Of a stretch of DNA of 5,058 nucleotides, positions 1 to 4,977 are shown in pieces. The notes below the pieces were generated by a model. The model did no database searches, was not told the origin of the DNA, and saw nothing but the letters and a program-made list of their open reading frames with translations. Source of the DNA: Alphaproteobacteria bacterium UBA2947 (GTDB lineage Bacteria > Pseudomonadota > Alphaproteobacteria > Rs-D84); the NCBI GenBank assembly GCA_002348925.1, contig DEBV01000004.1, positions 116,354 to 121,411 of the forward strand, read 5' to 3'. Position numbers and translations under genes: made by a program. The stretch's first letter is position 1, and each line of letters begins with the position of its first letter.

Positions 1-824
1 CGGATAAAGCATTCGTCATTGTCGGCCAGGTTTTCACAGGCTAAGATACGGGCGTATACATTAAGGGTTAAATCTGCCTTGCTGGCATCTTTGGTCCATG
101 GGCTGCCACCGCCAATCGGGGCAGCGGTAGAATAAAAATCACATGCCAATTTTCGTCCCGTAATGCCACAGTCAGCAATAGAACCATGATATGTATAGCG
201 TCCCGTGCCGTTTACTATGATGTGTTCTGGCTTTGCACCCAATGTTTTGATGATGAAATCTGTCAGGTCTTCATCATGCAACATTGGAATTGCAATAATG
301 GCGGTTTCAATCTTGTCATCGTTCAAAGTGATTTGTGTCTTGATATCTATGCCAAGATTATCAGATTGACGAGCTTTATCATACAGGGCTTTGTTTAATT
401 TTCGTGCCAAGTACAATTCCCGATTTATCTTGCCGTCGCCTTGACAGGCATAGCCAACAAACACCCCTTGGTCACCCCAGCCATCATTGTCAACCCCTTG
501 GGCAATATCTGCCGATTGTACGCCAATCAAATTGGTGACCTTTATTTGCGCTGGGTCAACGGCATATTTGCCCCATATTGCTGAATATCGGTCATCGTAC
601 CCAATTTCTGACAGGGCAGATTTAATATATGCAGTCAAATCACCAATCGTGGCAGATGTGGCAACTTCGCCACCAAGTACGACATGGTTGTCTTTTATCA
701 AGACCTCAACGGCGTATTTTGCCTGTGGGTCTTGTTCAATTATTCGATCCAGTATGAAACTCGAAATATAATCGGCTGTTTTATCTGGGTGTCCAAGCGA
801 CACCGCTTCTGCTGTTCTTTGCAT
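1..824 (-). CDS. metK: S-adenosylmethionine synthetase, divergent compact form (C-terminus beyond the window)
   Basis: Makes S-adenosylmethionine from ATP and methionine in the cytoplasm. The frame is open for 274 codons from the ATG at 824-822 to the left edge. Seen: the ATP/metal motif GHPDK near residue 11; QSADIAQGVD near residue 103; WGDQGVFVGYA, matching the mobile-loop region GAGDQG..FGYA; IDIKTQIT with the conserved Lys; ADCGITGRK; and GGGSPWTKDASKAD, equivalent to the usual GGGAFSGKDPTKVD with both Lys kept. Odd points: the usual NPTG is NGTG, the GGP motif is HGS, and the segment before the NGTG motif is roughly 15 residues shorter than in E. coli MetK as I recall it. The protein is therefore a divergent branch that keeps the catalytic residues. 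The start is fixed by AAAGGAG six bases upstream. It lies downstream of a SAM riboswitch and overlaps a small ORF, so both are probably on one transcript. The family assignment is secure; exact subfamily and full length cannot be seen. Confidence 0.94.
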   Translation of the reverse strand, partial: MQRTAEAVSLGHPDKTADYISSFILDRIIEQDPQAKYAVEVLIKDNHVVLGGEVATSATIGDLTAYIKSALSEIGYDDRYSAIWGKYAVDPAQIKVTNLIGVQSADIAQGVDNDGWGDQGVFVGYACQGDGKINRELYLARKLNKALYDKARQSDNLGIDIKTQITLNDDKIETAIIAIPMLHDEDLTDFIIKTLGAKPEHIIVNGTGRYTYHGSIADCGITGRKLACDFYSTAAPIGGGSPWTKDASKADLTLNVYARILACENLADNDECFI

Positions 825-915
825 AATTCACTCCTTTGGTTTTTAGTAAAGAACCAAAGGTGGATACAGAAGATGCACCACAAATTGCGACCATAAAGAT
901 ACGGAAAATTTGCAT
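781..915 (-). CDS. Small 44-codon ORF between the SAM riboswitch and metK (leader peptide or small membrane protein)
   Basis: I do not recognise this product. The ATG at 915-913 has a good Shine-Dalgarno (AAGGAG, 929-924, spacing 8), which lies at the 3' edge of the riboswitch aptamer, so the aptamer would directly gate this ORF. The first 20 or so residues (MQIFRIFMVAICGASSV...) are hydrophobic with one early Arg, like a signal or membrane segment. The polar tail is encoded in DNA that is also the metK start: the ORF overlaps the first 44 bases of metK in another frame and ends in TAA at 783-781. The metK Shine-Dalgarno lies inside it. Likely roles are a translated leader that couples metK initiation to riboswitch state, or a real small membrane peptide. 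The same frame stays open upstream to an ATG at 1083, but that start would contain the aptamer and has no support. The evidence is Shine-Dalgarno and position only. Confidence 0.5.
   Translation of the reverse strand: MQIFRIFMVAICGASSVSTFGSLLKTKGVNYAKNSRSGVAWTPR
831..837 (-). promoter_or_regulatory. metK Shine-Dalgarno, embedded in the upstream small ORF
   Basis: AAAGGAG on the minus strand, six bases before the metK ATG at 824. It fixes the metK start and lies within the codons of the overlapping small ORF, so ribosomes translating that ORF pass over it. Confidence 0.8.
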
Positions 916-923
916 AATATCAA

Positions 924-973
924 CTCCTTGTTTAGTCCATTTAGAGGTAGGACAAGTCAGGTTAAATCCACCT
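924..973 (-). ncRNA. SAM-II-type S-adenosylmethionine riboswitch
   Basis: On the minus strand the sequence carries GATTTAACC (968-960) and TAAATGGACTAAA (943-931) in the order and spacing of the SAM-II (metA-type) pseudoknot aptamer, whose known core has GAUUUAACC in loop 1 and a 3' UAAAUG...UAAA segment. Stem P1 can form between AGGTG (973-969) and TACCT (949-945), with one G-U pair. The pseudoknot can form between GTCC (953-950) and GGAC (938-935). The element ends on the AAGGAG (929-924) that serves the ORF starting at 915, so ligand binding would hide this Shine-Dalgarno and repress translation. Downstream is metK, which makes the ligand, giving feedback control. The related SAM-V class has a very similar core and cannot be excluded. 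Recognised by eye from remembered consensus, not by a covariance model. Confidence 0.8.
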
Positions 974-985
974 TTTGATAAAAAC

Positions 986-1014
986 AGTTTAACAAATACA
1001 CAAAAGAAAATCAA
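986..1014 (-). promoter_or_regulatory. Candidate promoter for the riboswitch-small ORF-metK transcript
   Basis: TTGATT (1014-1009), 17-base spacer, TAAACT (991-986): four of six consensus matches in each hexamer. The predicted start near 979 falls just before the first riboswitch stem at 973, as expected for a short SAM-II leader. Confidence 0.45.
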
Positions 1015-1168
1015 TTCAGAAATAATGAAGTTTTGAAACATAAAAATAGGAAAAAATAACCATAATGAATTAAAAAAATCCACGAATTATAAGGATTTGA
1101 ATCGTTGATACCCCTTTTTATAAGTCCGATACATAAAAACAGTATGAAATAAATTTTTGAAAAATAAA

Positions 1169-1207
1169 TATAATGAATCTTGTCATAACAGAAAAAAGGA
1201 GAAGAAC
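1169..1207 (+). promoter_or_regulatory. Candidate -10 and Shine-Dalgarno of the small HTH regulator
   Basis: A perfect TATAAT at 1169-1174 predicts a start near 1181 and a 27-base leader; no good -35 is found at the proper distance. A weaker alternative is TTGATA (1105-1110) with GATACA (1128-1133). AAGGAG at 1196-1201, six bases before the ATG at 1208, sets the start of the HTH gene rather than the in-frame ATG at 1157. The interval 1015-1168 shows nothing else I can support. Confidence 0.4.
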
Positions 1208-1435
1208 ATGACACATCAAGATATATGGCAGGCAATAGATAATTTTGCAACCAAGCATAACATGTCTTGCTCTGGTTTAGCAAAAATTTCTGGCTTAGAC
1301 GCGACAACTTTTAACAAAAGTAAACGTTGGTCAAAATATGGTCAACCAAGATGGCCTTCAACATACAGCATTTCAAAAATACTGAATGCCACAGGTGACA
1401 GTTTAGAAAATTTTACGAAATGTATTTACGAGTAA
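1208..1435 (+). CDS. Small HTH regulator, stand-alone N-terminal domain of the alphaproteobacterial C2/S24 repressor type
   Basis: A 75-residue cytoplasmic DNA-binding protein. It shows the signature of the N-terminal HTH domain of alphaproteobacterial LexA-like/C2-type repressors: an opening HQDIWQAIDNFA, then SCSGLAKISGLDATTFNKSKR spanning the helix-turn-helix (residues about 18-38), then GQPRWPSTYSISKILNATG and SLENF. In the usual family members, of roughly 200 or more residues, this domain is followed by a peptidase S24 domain that allows self-cleavage. Here the gene stops cleanly at TAA after the HTH domain, and no S24 remnant is seen in the 42 bases before the next gene. It would bind DNA but could not be inactivated by self-cleavage. 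The start at 1208 is chosen because AAGGAG lies six bases upstream. The LysR gene follows on the same strand but has its own promoter candidate. Targets are unknown; the inverted repeat at 1441-1478 is a possible operator. Confidence 0.88.
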   Translation: MTHQDIWQAIDNFATKHNMSCSGLAKISGLDATTFNKSKRWSKYGQPRWPSTYSISKILNATGDSLENFTKCIYE

Positions 1436-1439
1436 ATTT

Positions 1440-1478
1440 TTGTTTACAAAAAATATTATACGTATAAGATTGTAAACA
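1440..1478 (+). promoter_or_regulatory. Promoter and operator-like inverted repeats abutting the LysR start codon
   Basis: A perfect 9-bp inverted repeat, TGTTTACAA (1441-1449) and TTGTAAACA (1470-1478), encloses a perfect 12-bp palindrome TTATACGTATAA (1456-1467). The right arm reaches the first base of the LysR ATG. A promoter fits inside: TTGTTT (1440-1445), 17 bases, TATAAG (1463-1468), predicting a start around 1475 and an almost leaderless mRNA. This agrees with the lack of a Shine-Dalgarno before 1478. A protein bound to the repeat would cover the promoter; LysR autoregulation or control by the upstream HTH protein are both possible. Confidence 0.55.
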
Positions 1479-2380
1479 TGTCGACTTTAAAAACAAAATT
1501 ACTTTTATTAAAAGGGCTGTTGGCTCTTAAAGAAGTTGTTGATAAGGGCAGTATTCAAATCGCTGCTGGGGAAAACGGAATTAAAAATTCCAATATGTCA
1601 CAAGTGATTAGAGATCTGGAAAACAGATTTAATACTAAACTTATCAACAGAACTTTTAACGGCAGTTGTCCAACAAATTCTGCTCAAATCATATATAACG
1701 ATATATGTGGCATAGAAGAATTGCTGAATAAAATTACCGAAAATTTTGTAGATGTAGATGCATTGTCTGGATCTGTGTCCGTCTGGACAGAAGAGGGACT
1801 TTTGGGCAGTTTTATCATGAAAGATTTGTCAGAGTTTTATGGTAAATATCCAAAACTTCGCCTAGAGTTGTTGATGAGAAAAGAACCAGATATATCCAAT
1901 ATGGATATTTTGATTATCAAAACAAAATTACACCCAAATATTCATGGAACAGTTTTGTTTAAATTCAAAACTCATCTAAAATTTTATACCAGTAAAAAGT
2001 ATCTGGAAGAACATGGTACCCCAAAAAATATAAATGATTTGCTGGAAAACCACAAGTTGTGCATGATTTATCGCTATATGAATCTGCCAGAATGTCAAAG
2101 TATGATAAAACGTGCAAAGCATTTGAATACTATTTCGGATTCGTTGGCCTTGATATACAGATTGGTAAACGACGGGGACGGTATTAGTATTTTCCCATCA
2201 TGGTTCGAAGACAGCAGCAAAAATCTGGTTTGTCTGAACAATATAGATTTTGAATATGAAATGGAAACCCAATGCATATGCAGAACAGAAATCGCAGAAT
2301 CACCAAAGGTTCTTGCTTTCGTTAATTTCTTTATAGATTTTTGTACAGGTCACAACGTCCCTATCGATATATATTATTAA
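1478..2380 (+). CDS. LysR-type transcriptional regulator (divergent)
   Basis: A 300-residue cytoplasmic regulator of the usual LysR length. The N-terminal winged HTH spans about residues 14-72: LLALKEVVDKGSIQIAAGE, then NSNMSQVIRDLENRFNTKL and INRT, matching the family pattern A..GS...AA..L..S...VS..I..LE..LG..LF.R. The two-lobed effector domain starts near residue 97 (SGSVSVWTEEGLLGSF). It keeps YLEEHGTPKNINDLLENHKL (about 175-194) and GDGISIFPSWFED (about 213-225), the counterparts of Y...G.P..P.DL..H and G.GI..LP. The HTH is diverged: the usual small residues of the recognition helix are replaced by NSNMS. No divergently transcribed target gene, the usual LysR arrangement, is adjacent, so no regulon or effector can be inferred. 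The start lacks a Shine-Dalgarno and sits next to a promoter-like element, suggesting leaderless translation; the next in-frame ATG is far inside the HTH. AT-rich codon use matches the neighbours except metK. Confidence 0.9.
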   Translation: MSTLKTKLLLLKGLLALKEVVDKGSIQIAAGENGIKNSNMSQVIRDLENRFNTKLINRTFNGSCPTNSAQIIYNDICGIEELLNKITENFVDVDALSGSVSVWTEEGLLGSFIMKDLSEFYGKYPKLRLELLMRKEPDISNMDILIIKTKLHPNIHGTVLFKFKTHLKFYTSKKYLEEHGTPKNINDLLENHKLCMIYRYMNLPECQSMIKRAKHLNTISDSLALIYRLVNDGDGISIFPSWFEDSSKNLVCLNNIDFEYEMETQCICRTEIAESPKVLAFVNFFIDFCTGHNVPIDIYY

Positions 2381-2617
2381 TCAGGACTGTTTTTCAAAGC
2401 CTATAACATTTTTCCGTGTGTCTGGGATTTTTGCGAATCTTTTGAAAGCATTGAATTTATTGATGTTGCGCTTGTTGCGATGTGGTAAAAAAACGAGTTT
2501 CAAAAATTCCGATATAGCTGATATATAAAAATTTTTAAAAAAAGAGGGTGTTTTTTTACGATTTTTGGCATTTTTAGGCACTTTATACCAGAACAAATTG
2601 CCACAGCAAAAGCAAAG

Positions 2618-2638
2618 AAAAACCCCAGAAATCTGCGG
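2618..2638 (-). terminator. Weak terminator candidate of the KAP NTPase gene
   Basis: On the minus strand CCGCAGA and TCTGGGG (2638-2623) pair with one G-G mismatch and a very tight loop, followed by TTTTT (2622-2618). It lies about 115 bases after the NTPase stop codon and is the only intrinsic terminator candidate there. The short loop makes it uncertain. Confidence 0.35.
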
Positions 2639-2705
2639 AAATCTTGGCTCGAGATAACTCGCGCGTATCGAGACGAAAATCCTGATGATTTTACTAATTT
2701 GGGTA
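2636..2705. repeat. Diverged 70-bp direct repeat, copy A (downstream of the KAP gene)
   Basis: The left edge CGGAAATCTTGGCTC matches copy B (4558-4627) at 14 of 15 positions. The right edge also resembles it: TTTACTAATTTGGGTA here against TTTACTTAGTTTGGGTA there. The 40 bases between are largely different, yet the total length is exactly 70 in both copies. Same orientation; together the copies bracket the NTPase gene. Confidence 0.45.
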
Positions 2706-2753
2706 GAGTGTGTGAGCTGTTTCTAAGAAATTCATAAATAGGTTCCAGAGATG

Positions 2754-4364
2754 TTATTCAAAATTGGATATAAAATCCATTTTATCAAAATAACGCTTTC
2801 TAAAACCTGCCAGATCAAATTGTGATGCTGTGTCTATGTCTACAGGTGGTTCTTTCCAAGCGGCATCACGTTTAGAATTAATTATTACTGCTACTCTTCT
2901 GTTGTTTTGCACCATTGAATACTCGCCAGTTTCATGATTTTGTACTTCTGCAATCCAAGTAAGAGGGTGTTGTTGAGATTCTTCAGCAGCAAAGAAACGA
3001 TCAATATCGTCATGAATTATAACCATGTTTTGTTGACCATAAGAACCAATAGTCGAGAACCCAAGTATTTCTGGTACTTTGGGAATAAGATTGCGATTCA
3101 ACGTGCCAAACATTGTGTCTGCTTTGTCACCGTAAATAGAACGGGCGATCGAGCTGTCCGCTTTGCTAATATTGTAAATATTTTTTAATACTCCACCATG
3201 TTGTCCGTAAACCTTGGAGGAAGAGAGTCTGAATTTATCGTATATTTTTAAATCAAATTCATGTAAACACACTAATAAAACAGCAAGGTCGGGGGAATAT
3301 AATTCGTTATTGCTTAGAATGTTTTTAGAAAATAGGACTAATCTATCAAAAACCTGTTCCATTTGACGTAACGAAAAATCAAACCATATACTATATGCTG
3401 TAAAATATCGTTTAATGATTTTTTCTGATGTTTGATTTTTATTAAAATCCTTTTCTTTGGAGAGGGAAGGATCATTGTTAAAGTGACGTAACTCAGAGTC
3501 TTTTATGACAGTTTTAAAAATGAGGTCTTTTTTATTGTTTTCAATTTGTCTTACTACATCGGATAATCCAGAATGCATGTACAAGAAATCAGTATACTTT
3601 TCTTTGTTTGGTGCAGGTAATATAAACGAGTTATTTATGAATTTACGTTTATAGCCATCGAAGTTTTTTGTTCCAAATAATGTTTCTACAGAACTTTTTA
3701 ATTGTTCTTCGTCAATGGATAAAACAAATACAATTCCTGGAATATCAAAGAAATGTTTCAATATTTCTAGTGTTTTGACAGCATAATCTGGTCGACAACG
3801 ATCAAGTTCATCAATCACGATAATAATAGGTTTATTTATTCGTTTTGCCCAAGATGCCAGAAAGTTCTTTGTTTTAGATAATTGTTCCTCGTATTCAATG
3901 TAGGAATTATAAAGATCACTTGTAGAAGGTTTTAGTTGTTTATATAATTTAGCAAGCTTGTCAATATTAAAACCACAATATTTTAGGCCTTTTTTTATAA
4001 ACCATGATATTAAGTTAATACCGAATTTTAATTTATCAGATGCCCAAACGCGAAATTTATTGTTGTTGATATAGATATCTTGTAGTTTTATCAGGACAGG
4101 AATTAACGGATTCTCATAAAAATCCATTTCCCATATATTCAACATCGATACAGGTATACCATCTAGTTTTAAAACATCTTGTAATCTTTTGCAGAAAAAG
4201 GTTTTCCCAATACCGAATTCTGCAGAAATAGAATATACTTTTGAAGCTCCGTCCGGTGTATATTTCTCCTGTTTTAAAATATTGGCAAAACCAATGACGT
4301 TATCTTTGATGCCTAATTTATCTTTAGTCCAATCTACTTGTAGTGTGCTTTCTTTCTTTTTCAT
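2754..4364 (-). CDS. KAP-family P-loop NTPase (candidate phage-exclusion/defence protein)
   Basis: A 536-residue NTPase of the KAP family (Kidins220/ARMS-PifA). Walker A is SAEFGIGKTFF (about residues 47-57, catalytic Lys54), with Ala at the first Gly position. The KAP signature WEMDFYENP follows at 78-86. Walker B with the family-typical extension, VIDELDRCRPDYAV, is at 183-196, then GIVFVLSIDEEQL (210-222) and YKRKFINNSFILP (238-250). These match the standard KAP order. The insert between the KAP motif and Walker B, where many members carry membrane helices, has only a mildly hydrophobic stretch near 113-132, so a soluble or peripheral protein is likely. The C-terminal 180 residues match no domain I recognise. 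Known bacterial members include F-plasmid PifA, which excludes phage T7; a defence role here is inference. It is a single-gene unit with its own promoter, Shine-Dalgarno AAAAAGG (4379-4373) and operator-like repeat. Its base composition is clearly AT-richer than that of metK. Confidence 0.93.
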   Translation of the reverse strand: MKKKESTLQVDWTKDKLGIKDNVIGFANILKQEKYTPDGASKVYSISAEFGIGKTFFCKRLQDVLKLDGIPVSMLNIWEMDFYENPLIPVLIKLQDIYINNNKFRVWASDKLKFGINLISWFIKKGLKYCGFNIDKLAKLYKQLKPSTSDLYNSYIEYEEQLSKTKNFLASWAKRINKPIIIVIDELDRCRPDYAVKTLEILKHFFDIPGIVFVLSIDEEQLKSSVETLFGTKNFDGYKRKFINNSFILPAPNKEKYTDFLYMHSGLSDVVRQIENNKKDLIFKTVIKDSELRHFNNDPSLSKEKDFNKNQTSEKIIKRYFTAYSIWFDFSLRQMEQVFDRLVLFSKNILSNNELYSPDLAVLLVCLHEFDLKIYDKFRLSSSKVYGQHGGVLKNIYNISKADSSIARSIYGDKADTMFGTLNRNLIPKVPEILGFSTIGSYGQQNMVIIHDDIDRFFAAEESQQHPLTWIAEVQNHETGEYSMVQNNRRVAVIINSKRDAAWKEPPVDIDTASQFDLAGFRKRYFDKMDFISNFE

Positions 4365-4365
4365 T

Positions 4366-4416
4366 TTTTATACCTTTTTATTGCTATTTATATAGGTATA
4401 AAAGCGGATTTTTCAA
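4366..4416 (-). promoter_or_regulatory. KAP gene promoter with overlapping 10-bp inverted repeat
   Basis: TTGAAA (4416-4411), 18 bases, TATAAA (4392-4387) read toward the NTPase gene, predicting a start near 4380. A perfect 10-bp inverted repeat, TTTTATACCT (4366-4375) and AGGTATAAAA (4394-4403), has one arm in the promoter spacer and the other over the Shine-Dalgarno, with centres 28 bp apart. This is an operator-like layout for a dimeric repressor. Since the upstream arm precedes the predicted transcript start, an RNA hairpin is less likely. Confidence 0.55.
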
Positions 4417-4460
4417 TAGATTTATGTAAATTTAATCCTAAAGAGTTAGCAATAAAATTG

Positions 4461-4526
4461 GTAGGATTATTAACCAGATTTAACCAGAATTAATGGAATT
4501 AGTTGGATTCTAGTAGGATTTTAAAA
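4461..4526. repeat. Degenerate tandem array of about 10-bp GATT/GAAT units upstream of the KAP promoter
   Basis: TAACCAGATT (4471-4480) is followed directly by TAACCAGAAT (4481-4490), then TAATGGAATT, AGTTGGATTC and TAGTAGGATT. GGATT or GAATT words recur every 9-12 bp across 4464-4520, and a reverse copy (TTAATCCTA, 4432-4440) lies closer to the promoter. The spacing is near one helical turn, which suggests a phased protein-binding array or a remnant of iteron-like repeats. Confidence 0.45.
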
Positions 4527-4558
4527 GGGGCTTCAAAACAAAACGTCTTGAAAGCCCC
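4523..4558 (-). terminator. Hairpin terminator on the minus strand, insulating the KAP gene
   Basis: GGGGCTT (4527-4533) pairs with AAGCCCC (4552-4558), continued after a one-base bulge by CAA/TTG, with an 11-base loop. On the minus strand it is followed by TTTT (4526-4523). On the plus strand no T-tract follows, so it should end transcripts coming from the right, those of the decayed unit at 4616-4976, before the NTPase promoter. The T-tract is short, so efficiency may be moderate. Confidence 0.55.
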
Positions 4559-4627
4559 GGAAATCGTGGCTCAGATGTATAAGCATATGTCGAACACGCG
4601 ATATCTTAGATTTACTTAGTTTGGGTA
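4558..4627. repeat. Diverged 70-bp direct repeat, copy B (upstream side of the KAP gene)
   Basis: Partner of 2636-2705, in the same orientation. CGGAAATCGTGGCTC at the left edge and TTTGGGTA at the right edge are shared; an ungapped count gives about 39 of 70 identical, concentrated at the edges. On the plus strand it reads KPRKSWL...LGKSIEKIL after a TGA, with no start codon. Confidence 0.45.
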
Positions 4628-4976
4628 AAAGTATTGAAAAGATTTTGCAGCGTTATCCGGTGTAGATATGTCAACCCAGCAGAAATCAGGCAAAATCTCC
4701 CATTTTACCTTAAACCATCTATTTGCCACTCTATCTGCTCAACTGATATACGGATTAACAGCAGTGGCCAGATAAAAAAACATAAGATACCAACACACAA
4801 TATAACACATAAATCAACAGGTTATGTTTTATCAAGTTTCAGTAATTTTTATAAATTGTGATTTGATAAATCCCACTGGTATCCCAAGAAAATTGTTTGT
4901 TCTTTTGTTAGTCCTTTGGTTTCACTGTTTCAACGACAATATGTTTTTTGGGATATTGCCGTCTGGCTTCACGCAT
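4616..4976 (-). pseudogene. Probable decayed gene: broken coding-like fragments with an in-frame TGA
   Basis: No intact gene is present, but the minus strand carries successive protein-like pieces. A 22-codon frame begins MREARRQYPKKHIVV (4976-4908). Another frame then gives TKEQTIFLGYQWDLSNHNL. A third has ATG at 4810 and reads MCYIVCWYLMFFYLATA (a membrane-like segment) and VNPYIS to a TGA at 4741-4739. The same frame continues as ADRVANRWFKVKWEILPDF, WVDISTPDNAAK, and SFQYFYPN to TAA at 4618-4616. Replacing the TGA by a Trp codon would give one 64-residue frame. A strong promoter candidate lies at its head and a terminator-like hairpin beyond its end, which fits a former transcription unit. 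Intact genes here use TGG for Trp, so recoding of TGA is not supported. The family is not recognised, and short fragments in AT-rich DNA can arise by chance. Confidence 0.35.
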
Positions 4977-4977
4977 T

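Larger units (their letters stand above)
2522..2737 (+). pseudogene. Start-less reading frame, possible 3' remnant of an unidentified small gene
   Basis: A frame of 71 sense codons, opened by a TGA at 2519-2521 and closed by TAA at 2735-2737, with no ATG, GTG or TTG in it. The second half looks coding, charged and non-repetitive: NPRNLRKSWLEITRAYRDEN, then PDDFTNLGRVCELFLRNS. A similar start-less frame with RKSWL and LGK exists at 4552-4665, and the serine codon in RKSWL differs only at its third base. This suggests two decayed copies of the same C-terminal region. The family is not recognised. The alternative is that the similarity is a non-coding DNA element and the frame is accidental. Confidence 0.25.
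2381..2753. other. Gene-poor interval between LysR and the KAP NTPase, with gene debris
   Basis: 373 bases without an intact gene. In the LysR frame after its stop there is a short coding-like stretch (to a TAA ending at 2488), then a frame from 2522 to 2737 without a usable start. The opposite strand has a 71-codon TTG-initiated frame (2596-2381), very basic and without a Shine-Dalgarno, which I do not accept as a gene. An AT-only stem of eight pairs with loop GAGGGTG lies at 2536-2558. The right part holds a terminator candidate and one copy of the 70-bp element described separately. Confidence 0.5.

Noticed and set aside
186..771. Plus-strand frames of 70 and 94 codons (186-398 and 487-771)
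   Set aside because: They lie antisense to the intact metK frame, which has clear family motifs; no Shine-Dalgarno or plausible composition.
1157..1207. N-terminal extension of the HTH regulator starting at the ATG at 1157
   Set aside because: The extension is Lys/Asn-rich, lies over the -10 candidate, and has no Shine-Dalgarno, while the ATG at 1208 has AAGGAG at ideal spacing and gives the family-typical N-terminus.
1011..1307. Minus-strand 98-codon frame
   Set aside because: Antisense to the HTH gene and its promoter; the composition (Phe, Leu, Ile, Tyr, Cys) is what AT-rich shadow frames produce.
2381..2596. Minus-strand 71-codon TTG-initiated frame
   Set aside because: No Shine-Dalgarno, very Lys/Asn/Phe-rich, no recognisable motif, and it overlaps an AT-only stem; described only as part of the gene-poor interval.
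2636..4627. Integron attC sites flanking the KAP gene
   Set aside because: The two 70-bp elements have conserved edges and variable cores, but the edges are not complementary to each other and lack the GTTRRRY/RYYYAAC core, so they are not standard attC sites.
4616..4810. TGA read as Trp (alternative genetic code)
   Set aside because: The intact genes here use TGG for Trp and contain no in-frame TGA; in an AT-rich genome with the alternative code TGA would be common.
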